From NCBI GenBank assembly GCA_900660155.1, contig CABFPE010000154.1, forward strand, positions 559,159 to 623,158: a DNA stretch of 64,000 bases, in the 5' to 3' direction. Origin of the DNA: Hofstenia miamia (lineage: Eukaryota > Xenacoelomorpha > Acoela > Hofsteniidae). Made by a program: the position numbers and the translations under genes. The notes under the pieces were generated by a model. That model made no database searches. It had not been told where the DNA came from and saw only the letters and a list, made by a program, of their open reading frames with translations. Positions 34,860-46,040 of this stretch are shown here, piece after piece (positions within the stretch are counted from its first letter, which is position 1; every line of letters starts with the position of its first letter).

Positions 34860-36670
34860 AGAACAGCAATTTTAAAAAGAAACATTCAGTGGAACTACCC
34901 ACAGATGACAACAAAAGCTAAAATTGAAAGTAGAAAAAGCAGCAAACAGTTACACAAACTAATAATCAGTAAATAGAGAGAGATACCTGAAACCATACAA
35001 AAGAACTTCATTTGGATCCTGGAATTGTGATCAAGAGGATGAAAAACCACTATGAACCAGAATGTAAAAAATGACAAAAGGAAAAAAGGAAGCATGAAGA
35101 AAACTGCAATAAAGGCAGTAACTCCCAGAACTATATGATCATCACCATATTTTGTTGAACAATCAACCACAGACACAGAATTACAATCCCTCAGTTCACC
35201 CCAGAAACGAACCCTCAGATACAAACCCACCAGATATAATGGATATGTTAAGGAAGAGCCAAGAAAATGAGGAACTCCTAAAACATCAAATAGAACAATT
35301 GACTAAGAAAGTCAAAGAGATGGAACAACAAAGCAAAACAATATTGACTGAGATCAGATTAAATATGGAAATGCGGCTAGATGAACAAAGCCAATTATTA
35401 GAAAACAATATCAAAACCCTTACTCTCCAATAAAAGGTTTAGCAAAACCAACAATGGCAAGAGAGAAATCAAGAGTTGGAGAGAACAAACAGGCAACTAA
35501 TCAAGGACAACATCATACAGGCAGGAGAACTAGAACAGTTGAAAGACAAATTAAGATTGTTACAACTAACAGAAGGGGAAAATAGGAGCAGCATGCAAAC
35601 CCATGAAATAGAATTTCATTCCAGAATGGAAAGCAAACTGCAGGCACCACATATAATGACCCACAAAGAGGTGACATACAAAGAATCAGATGAAGATTCA
35701 AAATTTCAAAAACAGAAAATCATAAATGAAATTACAAAAGCAGTGACTACACAACTGCAAAAAGAGGATGCCATAAGAAACCACAGGAAACCTAAATATG
35801 AGGACTCAATCTTACTGCAATCAACAGCCAGCAACATGATACCTTACAAAGCAAAACTACCGAAATTCATTGGAAGGGTAGATCGTTACAATCCCACATT
35901 TGCCAAATGGCTACAAATGTTTGAATTGACAATGGTGGAATGAAAAGTGAGCCAACAGGCAGTAGTGGTGAGACTTCCATTATACTTATCAGGGGCAGCC
36001 TCCCAACACTACCTGCTCTTGGACGTAGAAATGAAAAGAAACTATCAACTACTAATTGGAGACTTTATGAACTACTTCGAGAACAAGAGTTTCAAAAATC
36101 AATACTGAATCATTCTAAATGTGACAAAAATGAAAAAAAACCGACAACATTCAAAATTATATGCAACAAGTTGAATGATTGCTAATGCTCAGTTCAAGAG
36201 AAAACAGATATTCAAAATACAATTTGTTCTCACACATTTGCAAGGGGATGCCTGAAAGCATTAGAATGCAGTTTGAAATCAAATGTGATGTCAACAACAA
36301 GTTGGAAAGAATGATTAGAAAGGTGGTTTACATACAAGCAACCATTGAAAACAACACCTGGATATATGAGAAAGCCACATGGCATAGAGAGAACCAACTT
36401 GGAGAAATAATCTCAAACCACATATCTCCAATAAGCTTATACAGAAACAAAACAAGAAAAGATAATAAAAGTGAAAGGAAAAGATGGTAAGACTAGAAAA
36501 GTAAAAGAGAAAGATGTCAAATGTTACAGTTGTGGACAGAAGGTACATAAAAATTCAGACTGCCCAAAACAAATAAATGTAATTGGGGATGAAGAGGCTT
36601 ATTATGATGAAGAGGATGTACTACAAACAGAAGATGAAATTGACGAAGCATTGCCAACTGACGAGAAGTT
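34850..36670 (+). pseudogene. E4 gag
   Basis: Structural protein remains. Order: basic leader; coiled coil (35220-35435: LLKHQIEQLTKKVKEMEQQ); second coiled coil (35476-35560); capsid block LPKFIGRVDRYNP with KWLQMFELT (about 35850-35940) and later GMPESIRMQFEIKC (36245-36285). The zinc knuckle CYSCGQKVHKNSDC (36471-36680) is a perfect CX2CX4HX4C. The tail is acidic and ends in TAA near 36678. In-frame TAA and TAG near 35431-35445 and frame changes near 35943 and 36180 make it inactive. Confidence 0.85.
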
Positions 36671-36771
36671 GCAAAACTAAGTAGAGTGCCAACTCATGAA
36701 AACTGTGCATCAGTAATGATCCTAACAAACCTAGATATGATGAATACAATAACAATAGCTATTAATGAGTA

Positions 36772-37250
36772 ATGACCAAAGAAACAATCGACACTGGAGC
36801 AGCAACATCCATAATTACTGATGAATGTGCCATGAAGTTGGGATTCAAATGGGAAGACTTGAACAGTTGCAATAAAAGACTAATTAATTCATCAGGGGAT
36901 TATATAAATATGAAAGAAATGATAAACATAGTACAAATGAGAATCACAAATACAACATTTGAACAACCTTTGGTGGTGGTGGACACACATAATAATTCAT
37001 TGTCATACAAAGTCATATTAGGCAATGACTTTTTGACAAAAAATGGATGCGTCATTAACTATGCTAACAGGACCATAAAGGTAAATGAAGAAGAGATGGA
37101 GATTGAAGAAGAACAAGAGAAGCAGAAAACAATTACATTTCAACTGCAAGGAGCATTCCCCTTACAACCGCATCATTTAAAATGCATACAATCAAGACGG
37201 AAGACACTATAACAGCTGACATAATGCTGTACAACAACAAAGGCATCAAC
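36772..37250 (+). pseudogene. E4 aspartic protease
   Basis: Retropepsin domain with active site TIDTGAATSII near its start, a flap-side segment, and ILGNDFLTKNG followed by a NYANRTIKV strand. The ORF at 36772-37212 is open. It is preceded by a MILTNL/TITIAI strand in another frame, so a small indel or frameshift lies near 36768. In the family it would cut the Gag-Pol polyprotein. An acidic Glu-rich linker follows. Confidence 0.85.
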
Positions 37251-37479
37251 ACCAAATGAGTATAAATGCCATCCAGTGTCTGCATGATAAAACACAGAAA
37301 TGGAAGATTACCAATTCTCAACACTACAAACCAGAATGTAAATTTGAAAAAAACTCAAATAAGAATATATGGAAAGTACATCAAGACCAATATCAGACTC
37401 ATTTGGAAGGCAATCATAGATGACGATGGAGTGAGTAATTTGCATGGTCAATTCAAGGAATTGAAAAGGAAAGCGGATA

Positions 37480-37590
37480 GTACTCCACATGGCTGACTCA
37501 AGGGTGAGTGGATGAACACCATCAAAGTCGCAATTACTACTAAAAGCCAACTCAAGGGCATTGGGATGAAAGCAGAAGAAGAAGAAGATA
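37480..37590 (+). repeat. Protease-RT linker with short repeat
   Basis: Two copies of a motif like CTGACTCAAGGG (near 37491 and 37547), about 57 bases apart. They read LKG in the pol frame. The same motif recurs several times between integrase and X. Confidence 0.6.
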
Positions 37591-37599
37591 TATACTGAA

Positions 37600-38640
37600 C
37601 ACCTGAAATAAGCAACAAAGACTACCAATATCTAGAAGAATGGGAGATCATGCAACTAAGGACACTGTTAGAAAAACACAAACTTATATTTAACTAAGGA
37701 GAAATAAGCATAGGGCAGGCAGTAGGTGAAAAGCATAAAATAGTCACAACAACAGACAAACCGATCAAGCTACCAGTCAGAAGGGTGCCTGTGCAGCGCA
37801 TAGATGAATACAATCACATACTGGAAGAATTAATCAAAAACAAAATTATTTGGCCAAGTGAGAGCCCATACACAGCACCAACCATGTTTGTAAAACAAGG
37901 AAACAAGTATAGTGTATGCATTGATTTTTGCAAGTTGAATGAAGTGATGAAAAAGGACTCATACCCCTTACTGCAAATAGAGGACATGCTCTACAAAGCA
38001 GATAAACACAAATACTTTACAACACTGGATTTATGCAAGGCCTACTGGCAAGTAAATATGGAAGAGAATGACATTGAGAAGACAGCATTTATAACTCCAT
38101 ATGGGCTATATGAATGGATATATATGGCGTTTGGACTCTGTAATGCACCAACAACCTTTCAGAGGTACATAATGAAGGTATTAAAAAATAAGACACATAG
38201 AATGGAGGAAGGGGTCAACGCCTATATAGATGACATCATAGTCACAAGTGACACAGTCCGAGAACATCTGGAAAAATTGGAAAGAATGTTAACAATCCAA
38301 GAAAATGCGGGACTTTGTATTAACTGAAATAAGTGTGACATTCTCAAAGAGAAAATAGTGTTCCTCAGAAGAATGATAGAAAAGGGAAGAATATGCATGA
38401 AGGACAATGCTGGAGAAATGATCCAAAAAATAGAAAAACCAAACAATAATAAAGACATACAGAGAATTATGGGATTCTTAAACTATTATGGAACTTTTAT
38501 TCTGAATATAGCTGGTAAGATGGTGAAGATTACCAAATTTATGAGGAAATTGGTGCCATTCATATGGACTTGGCAGGAGCAGGAGGAACTGGACAATATC
38601 AAAGAAGAACTGGCGAAATTACCCTCCCTCCACACACCAG
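37600..38640 (+). pseudogene. E4 reverse transcriptase
   Basis: Gypsy-type RT. From 37785 the frame is open to a TGA at 38325-38327. It shows SPYTAPTMFV, VCIDFCKLNEV, TTLDLCKAYWQV (motif A), FGLCNAPTTFQRY (motif B) and YIDDIIVTSD (motif C), all with catalytic Asp residues present. After the TGA the thumb continues in the same frame (MGFLNYYGTF, then RKLVPFIWTWQEQEEL). The upstream part includes an early TAA. An E7 copy has AGA where this TGA stands. Confidence 0.9.
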
Positions 38641-39090
38641 ACTACAATGAAAAATTCATATTAGATTGTGACGTGAGCAAAGTGGTGATTGGAGCAACGT
38701 TGAGACAAATAAAGAACAGAAAAGAGGTACCCATTCAGTTTTTTAGTCGCAAACTGAGGGCAAGCAAAGAAAACTACGGCTCTACTAAGGTAGAGATGCT
38801 TGCATTGATTGAGAGTATCAAGAAATTTCGTCATTTCCTCATTGGTAGAGAATTCAGAGTATGAACAGACAATAGCGGATTTGCCTGGTTAAAAAAGTTC
38901 TCCAGGGATAAGTCTGGAATAGTGTCATGGTGGATCAAATACTTAAACAAGTTCACATTTATGATTGAATATAGGAAAGGCACATTCCATAACAATGTGG
39001 ACTTCTGGACATCATTGCCAGAGTACCAGAGATGCAGTGAAAACAGATGGAGAGAAAAAGCCATTCCAGTTCTTGCCACACACTGAGTAT
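38641..39090 (+). pseudogene. E4 RNase H
   Basis: FILDCDVSKVVIGATL and QFFSRKLRASKENYGSTKVEMLALI are typical of the gypsy RNase H, which degrades the RNA strand during reverse transcription. A TGA precedes TDNSG (38862-38864). A frameshift near 39030 coincides with a 2-base loss relative to E7. Confidence 0.85.
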
Positions 39091-40664
39091 GAAGGACTGC
39101 CAGAGATAAACGTGGAAAAGAAAGGCCAAGTGGTACTACTGATAGTAATGAGGGAAGAGATATCTGAACAAGAAATAGCAGATAAACAAAGAGTTGACAT
39201 AATCCTCGTTGAAATTATAAAATGATAGGAGAACCTCAGATAACACTATCCAAAATAACAGCAGGATATTATGAACACTATAAATGCAAAATCAACAGGA
39301 ATGGGCTATTATACATCAAAGCTGGTAATAACTGGATTGTGATTCCTGACTACTTTAAGAGAGAACTAATATGAAAAATACATGAGAAAGGTCATTTGGG
39401 AATTACACAGATGGAGAAGACGTTTAATGGAAGATTCATAACAATAGCCATGAGGAAAGTCATCGAGCACATCATTAATAAGTGCACAACATGCCTCCTC
39501 AATAATAAATAACACTTTCTGACACAAAGAGCGCCATTAGAAAAAATTATTGCGACTCAACCTAATAAAATAGTCCACATAGACCTGGAAATAATATCAA
39601 AGGATGCACAAGGCTACCAATATCTACTAGTAATGGTAGATAATTTTACTAAGTATGCAAGGATGGTCCCAATGCGGAATACCACAGCAGAAACCACAGC
39701 AGAACTAGTCTTAAAAGAATGGATACTGTGACTAGGACCAATGGAAACGATTATAACAGATAAGGGGCTCCAATTCAAGAGTGGAAGTTTCCAGGAAATA
39801 GCAAAGCTCCTGAAAATCACAAGCAAGTGAACAAACACGTATCATTTGCAAGCAAATGGAGCAGTGGAGCCACTCAATTGAACACTAATCAAGCTAATCA
39901 GAGTAGCAACAACAAGGATATGGGGAAGCAGATGGAGAGAAGTCAATGAAATGATTGAATACTATTATAACACCTTGGTGCACGCAAAAACTGGAGTCTC
40001 ACCATTCAAGGCAATGTTCAGAAGAGAAGCAGCAACCCCACTTTCAATGCAATACACCAACTACAGTGGAAAGTTGGACAACACATACATACAACAACTG
40101 AAAGACCAAATTACAGGGATCCACAAAACATACAACAACTGAAAGACCAAATTACAGGGATCCACAAAACAATGTTTTACAACATAAAAAAATCAGCAGT
40201 GAGACAGCAACGAAATTACAATTTAAAAATCTATGGTCACACACACAAAGTAGGAGATAAAGTATACACATTCACACTGATTAAACTCACAAACACAAAC
40301 CAAGTCCGGAAGTTGAAAATGGTATGGTCCAGCCCCCACATGATAACACAAACACTACTGAACAATGAATATATGTTACACAATAATAGACTATTACATT
40401 TTCAAAACTTGAAGAGAGCAACAGCAGACATTGAAGAGACAAAGATAGATGAGAAAGCTGAATTCAAAGTATGCCAAATTAATGGCAACAAAATTATATA
40501 TGAAGAAGAATTCGACAATGAATATACAGCGGACATCAGAGATGATGACTTGTGCCAAAGAGTGCTGCCCCAGAGGACAGCAAGAAATAAACCTATATAT
40601 GACCCTGAAATATGGGATATAAATTTACTAACTGCATTTAGGAAATTAGAGGAAAATGATGCAC
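39091..40664 (+). pseudogene. E4 integrase
   Basis: The N-terminal zinc-binding domain has HEKGH and, about 30 residues on, CTTC. The core has Asp in HIDLEII (about 39576), Asp in IITDKG (about 39750) and Glu in ANGAVE (about 39855), so the DDE triad is retained. The C-terminal domain follows (VWSSPHMITQTL, RLLHFQNLK, then RVLPQR). TGA codons at several points, a 41-bp tandem duplication at 40088-40169 and the join at 40665 disrupt it. Confidence 0.88.
40088..40169 (+). repeat. 41-bp tandem duplication in integrase
   Basis: Two direct copies of CATACAACAACTGAAAGACC and the next 21 bases (40088-40128 and 40129-40169). Since 41 is not a multiple of three, the frame shifts. Confidence 0.9.
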
Positions 40665-41087
40665 NTTCACACTGATTAAACTCACAAACACAAACCAAGT
40701 CCGGAAGTTGAAAATGGTATGGTCCAGCCCCCACATGATAACACAAACACTACTGAACAATGAATATATGTTACACAATAATAGACTATTACATTTTCAA
40801 AACTTGAAGAGAGCAACAGCAGACATTGAAGAGATGAAGATAGATGAGAACCCCAAATTCAAAATATGCTGAATTAATGGCAATGAAATTATATATGATA
40901 TGTATGATTTAGACAGCCTAAATGAAGAAGAATTCGACGATGAATATACAGCGGACATCAGAGATGATGACTTGTGCCAAAGAGTGCTGCCCCAGAGGAC
41001 AGCAACAAATAAACCTATATATAACCCTGAAATATGGGATATAAATTTACTAACTGCATTTAGGAAATTAGAGGAAAATGATGCACC
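40271..41087 (+). repeat. About 0.4-kb duplication around a single N
   Basis: 40271-40664 and 40666-41087 both encode the integrase C-terminus. They are similar but not identical: the second has about 30 extra bases (encoding DMYDLDSL) and several substitutions. The single N at 40665 sits exactly at the junction, which suggests a scaffold join of two different copies, not a biological duplication. Confidence 0.85.
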
Positions 41088-44000
41088 CCTGATGAAGAAG
41101 AGAGTGCACAGAAATCAACAACTGGAGGAGCTCTCAACCATGAACAGGAGAAGGAGAGTTCAAAGATGTTCTCAAACCAGATGTTGACTCAAGGGCAGAA
41201 GGGATGAGAACAAAGAACTGATGAACAGACGACATAGAGTGAGAAGGCGTCCTAGTAGTCAAAAAGGCTGATTCAAGGGCAGGGAGACCAACAGACAAAA
41301 AGCCTCTCCCACAAGGGATCTGCACAGCTGATTTAAGGGCACGCAGAAAACTGGTGTGCAGTTCAACTTTCCCTCCCAAAGTCCATGACACTGATTCAAG
41401 TGCAGTGAGACACTGGTAGTTGCAGAGGAAGGTTTAAGTGGTGGAAGAATCATGGATATGTGAAAGCAATTCATGGCTGATAGGAGTAAATGTGAGCTGA
41501 TTCAAGACTGAATCAGTAGAAACTATCAGCATATATTCACAGCCCAGGGACCAGCAGATTACCATTACAGATGACCCAGCTACACACCTCCTCAGAGACC
41601 ACCTCAGAGAGAAAAGTATGATCTAAAGAAAGAGAAAAATAGATGTCTAAAATTGATGGAGAAACATTACACCTTAGTTTATTGGACCATTGAAAATGTG
41701 TTACAATGTGTTCACAAAGTTATCCCCAGAAATGAAAGACACATAAGGAACGTTGCGAAAACCAAAGAGAAGTATCTACTGATATTGTTTGATGCAAACA
41801 ACAGACCAAAAATAAATGTGATTATAAGCTGCCCTCAAGAGATGAATGAAACATTAGAGAGACTGTACATGCAAAGCACAGTGCACATTTTATTCAATGA
41901 TGAGTTCACACTGGACATGATGCAAGCCATAATGGTGTATAAAGACAAAATAGCTGAAATACTGGAAATAAACATTGACAAAGGAAATCTTATGATTATA
42001 CATGTACTGAAACAAAAAGAATATACAAAAAACTTGGAGAAGAAAATAGATGAAATGTTGAAAATGGCAAGAGTACAAAACGTCGAAGTAGTAATTATCA
42101 CAATATCAACAAACAAAGACATGTCTGAGCACATAAGAGAAGCATGCATGCTAGCTGAAAATATCTTCCCATGGGAGAGAACACCAAGAACTACGACAAT
42201 CCCAGAGTTGATATGATTTGATCTACAGATAGATTACTGGGCACAAATCTACAGAATTATAGTAGATCCATGCATCACTATTGACCTCTACAGACAAACA
42301 AAAACAATAGAATTAATGTCAGACACAGATGGAATAGAAAATGCCAACACATTATTCATAAAGTGCAGTCTGATGCAATGACAAGAGCATCAACAACAAA
42401 TCCAGACAATATGGAGAAACATGAAACAACAACAAAAAGTAGAGGAAGGTTGGCCAGAGATAAGAATCAAAGCACCATCATGGAAATTTCACAAATCTGT
42501 AGAAATGGCACTAACAGAGGTTAACAAAGCCTATGAGCTCAACATGAAAAAAGATTTCAAACAGTTACTAATTGAAGAGAAAAATGCACCAGAGATACAC
42601 TACAGAACAACAGCATGGACACTAGCAATATTTACAACTGAAGAGGCAGAACTGAAACTCCTGACACACCTGCTATAATTTAGGAAAAGTGAAAAAGTAT
42701 GAGATAGCGATAGCTCTGATAAACATGCAAACGAAAAATTGGTCACACAGGAAAGCTGGAGTCACCAAATAGATCAGAAAAGCCACTGCAAACAATGGAA
42801 AAGATACTTAGTAGAATGATAATGAAAGAAAGCCCATTGGGAAAAATATCAGTAATAAGCATTGCTAACAAGACTGGGATATGCCCCAGCAAAATTAAGA
42901 TATTCAATGAACCAATGAAAAAATATATGTGGGAGTGATATCTGAAACACAAATAAAACAACTGGAATGTCAACCATGGCTGACAACAAGAAAAATCATC
43001 AAATGAAAACTAGCATGCACAGAGGAGATTAGAAAAACATTAGTGCAGAAAGATGTGCAGAAAACCCTTGACCACAAAATGGAAAGATATGAACAAGACA
43101 CAAAAAATCATACAAAGTGCGGAAATGATTAAATGAGGGGGTATAACGGAACATGTGGAGGTCTGCGAAATGGTGACAAAATCCCAAGCAGAGATGATAG
43201 AAGAAGAAAAATTGTTAGCATCCTCAAGATTACTATTATCTCCTAAAATGCAGCAGACAATAGACAGAATAAACATAGAGAAATGGGGAGAAATCAGCCT
43301 AGCAATAACAATAAAATGGATAGATACCAATGATTAATGGTTCCTAGTTGAGATCAAAGTCACTAAGGAAGCCAAGGATATCAAGAAACTTCCAAAATAT
43401 TAGAGAGCAGCAAAGAGTGGCAACAATGAAGCTCATGTATATGGAAGTGTTTACACGGACAGATTTGGAAGAGCTACTGAAAACATACAATTAACTAGCT
43501 GTAGATGTTGAATGTATAACAGCAAGAATAGACATCAAAGAAGAAATATGACTAAAACTAAGCTGAAGGGGATTAACACAAGCATTTTGGAACACTATCC
43601 CAGAAGCTAAAATAAACTACCCGCCATGATAGGCTTAGCAATGGCACCAACTATGGAAGGCCCATACCCACACATCAAGAGACAAATAGAAAGGAAGATT
43701 CTAATCTGCACACCGCAGAAACTATTGCGATACTAAGGGTACTCCCACAATGGAGATTACTGAAAGAGTTTAAAGTGGCAAAAAACATTCCTACATGAAT
43801 ATAAGTCAACACAATATAAGTGAACACAGAAAGAAACGCAAAAGCTATGGTAGAGCAAGATAACTATAAAAGATCAAAGGAGATAATGCAAAGAAACGAC
43901 AACAGAGAGAGGGTCTACACACAAGGGAGACCTATTAACATACAGTTACAAGATTTCAGAAAAGAAATAGAAGGATGGAATCCAAGAGCAATAATGCTAT

Positions 44001-44530
44001 TCTCTGGGGTAAATGATATCATATGTACAGACATCTGGGAAAGAAAGTACCACTACTATGATGTCACGAAGAGAGTAGAAATTGTTACAATGATGCGGAT
44101 CAACAATAATGATCCTAATAGTATAACTGAAAAAGTAGTAAGTGACAACATCAGTTTCTTCTACAAAGATGTGGCAAATACCCAGAGTATATGAAAATTA
44201 TTTATGTTCTTCTATCCTGACAATCAGATTAGAGAAGATCTAGCCCATACAAGCAGAGCTGATGCACAAATGACATTGATGATAGGAATCAAAGGAATAC
44301 AACTGTACCACAAATACTACGAAATATTCTAACAAAAGATCAATGAACTACAAGAAATCACGCCAATAGCAGAGGATATTCAAGAAACATGATTCCTGAA
44401 ATATGCTAACACAGTAACAACAGAATTCAAAAAAATCACGTGGGCTGATCAACTGGCTGAATTAATAATTCAGAAGGCGGATGCTTTAGTGCATGGAGAG
44501 TGAGCTGTGCTATAAATAATGCAAGCTGAG
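40900..44530 (+). pseudogene. E4 region X (extra coding region fused to pol)
   Basis: Extra region after integrase, about 1,100 codons. From 40900 the integrase C-terminus and X share one frame to about 42676, and by my count every stop in that stretch is TGA. Parts: repeat linker (41180-41520); domain 1 (41653-42680: NNRPKINVIIS, VVIITISTNKD, ENIFPWE, IDYWAQIYRI, EEKNAPEIHYRTTAW); SRMIMKESPLG and NEPMKKYMW (about 42800-42930); VCEMVTKSQAEM (43155-43337); LTQAFWNTI (about 43570-43600); AIMLFSGVNDI, NNNDPNSIT and DNISFFYKD (43820-44194). It is hydrophilic, with no signal peptide. I recognise no family. Confidence 0.8.
41180..41515 (+). repeat. Short repeat cluster between integrase and X
   Basis: Copies of a motif near CTGATTCAAGGGCA at about 41184, 41267, 41330, 41391 and, weaker, 41498, spaced about 60-100 bases. 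In the pol frame they read [LF]K(G) preceded mostly by TGA. The matching part of E9 has CAA at some of these codons. Confidence 0.65.
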
Positions 44531-44537
44531 GATGGCG

Positions 44538-45233
44538 TGTAGCATCATTGACATAAATCTCAAATAAGCTGAAAAATGTTGATCAGAATGGATTAATTTA
44601 GTGGTGTTTAGATGTGGTCTGGATCCATCACAGAGAATGATTCTAGGGTCTCTGTGCCAGATCATGAAAGTGCACATAAGTTAGGTATAGGAGTTTTCTC
44701 TTGATTAGCCGACTAGCATTTCCTTACTACATGTATTAAAATAATTGATTGTCACCAAATGGTTGGATGACCAAAATTTAGGAAATATATTAATACTATT
44801 TTAGATCTAAATTGATGACTCATAAATGGCTGATAAAGTTAGGAAGTTGTTCAAACAAGGTATATTTAAACAAGCCAATATATTTTCAGCAATGGCTACA
44901 TGTAATATTTAATGAACAACTAGTAACAAGTCAGGTTGCAAATAGATAGAACACTTTCACAAAATAGAGTTTAAGTCGAGTTGTGTTGTGCCTTGAGTAC
45001 ACACTGAGCAAAAGTAGGGTACACATAAACTAGATCAATAGAGCTGAGATGTGGCACTCAACCACAGATGGAATGATGAAACTGGATGTGAATGGTTAAT
45101 TCCAGGTTACATAAGTTAACAGAAGCAACAAGTCAGTAGTATGTAACAAGTAAATCCTTACCCGCAATAACAAAACTAACATTATACAGTAACATTAGAT
45201 AAACAGTGACAATGCCTGGTAGAGGATATTACA
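44538..45233 (+). repeat. E4 3' LTR, deleted
   Basis: LTR-A of 696 bp. It has the same ends as the 5' LTR but three internal deletions: the largest after 44597 removes the TATA region, and smaller ones lie near 44840 and 45090. It is followed by AAAT. Confidence 0.9.
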
Positions 45234-45529
45234 AAATAACCTGACAAAAACAAGGATGTAAATCCAGTAAATTTTGTTCATCATCAAATAAATCAACTGC
45301 ACTCTTTTTATACTTAATAATAATAAACAATCAAACACTTGGCTAGTACCTGTCTAATCAATGTTGTTGTTTATTTACTAACTTTCCCTCTACTTTCTTT
45401 GTCTGCTGTTTTACACACATCAGCATTAATTTGCATTTGCATTTCAGTCTTTTTCCATTTGCCAAAAGTACTGCCAAGTAAATTAATGTAAAAATATTGC
45501 TTTTATAATTTTACAAATAATATAATGTA
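45234..45529 (-). mobile_element. LTR-B, minus strand, second part
   Basis: Continues the LTR-B interrupted at 33738, starting AAATAACCTGAC. It stops near 45529, before the last roughly 140 bases of a full LTR-B. Confidence 0.85.
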
Positions 45530-46040
45530 GACTTATCCTAAGAGTGCATGATAGAGGAAGTCCATGGCTACCAGACTCACTGCATTGTGAATAGCTCAAT
45601 GTGTGTCAGCTCAAAGAATCTCTTTATTCAAATCTGAGGACCACTGGGTACTACTCATGTTCTGATACATTTAGATTTCCATTGAAATGTATAATCAAAT
45701 CTGATAATACAATATAAGAATCTAAATCAAGTAAATTCATCACCAAATAAATCCATTTCATATTATTTATAATAACATTGCATAAACAATTGAACAGTTG
45801 GCTTGTACCTGTTTGTAGATTCAAATTTTTTTACAATTTGCTAATTTGTTCATCTGCTATTGATTATGCAACATCTAATTAGCTTTAGTGATTTCATCCT
45901 TTTGAATTTTGCCAAACTGTTTTGCCCATAAATTTAATATTAAAACTGACAATTGTTTTTAAAAATTAATAGGATAAATATTTTTTTTGATCAAAAGTAT
46001 AATTAAATTAATTAATCTTAGTGCATTTCTTTATTATTCT
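45530..46040 (-). repeat. Old LTR-B-like relic
   Basis: It loosely repeats the order seen in minus LTR-B: AAGTAAATTCATCACCAAATAAATCC, then GGCTTGTACCTGT, then TTTGCCAAACTG. It is much more diverged than the other LTR-B copies. Boundaries are uncertain. Confidence 0.45.

Larger units (their letters stand above)
33739..45233 (+). mobile_element. E4: near full-length Ty3/gypsy-like element (TSD AAAT)
   Basis: An 11.5-kb element bounded by LTR-A copies (33739-34841 and 44538-45233) and by AAAT at 33735-33738 and 45234-45237. It splits an LTR-B that reads through perfectly once E4 is removed. Internal order is primer site, gag, protease, RT, RNase H, integrase and region X. It is the best-preserved copy here. 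It is not active-looking, because gag, pol and X carry stops and frameshifts and the 3' LTR has deletions. A single N at 40665 marks a join inside it. Confidence 0.92.

Noticed and set aside
41653-42216. Region X as a retroviral-type envelope protein
   Set aside because: No signal peptide, no membrane anchor, no cysteine pattern; the sequence is hydrophilic and continuous with integrase in frame.
40900-42680. Nuclear genetic code with TGA as a sense codon
   Set aside because: Corresponding codons in other copies are Gln, Arg or Trp with no single meaning, TGG is used normally, and TAA/TAG also occur in gag. CpG decay explains the pattern better.
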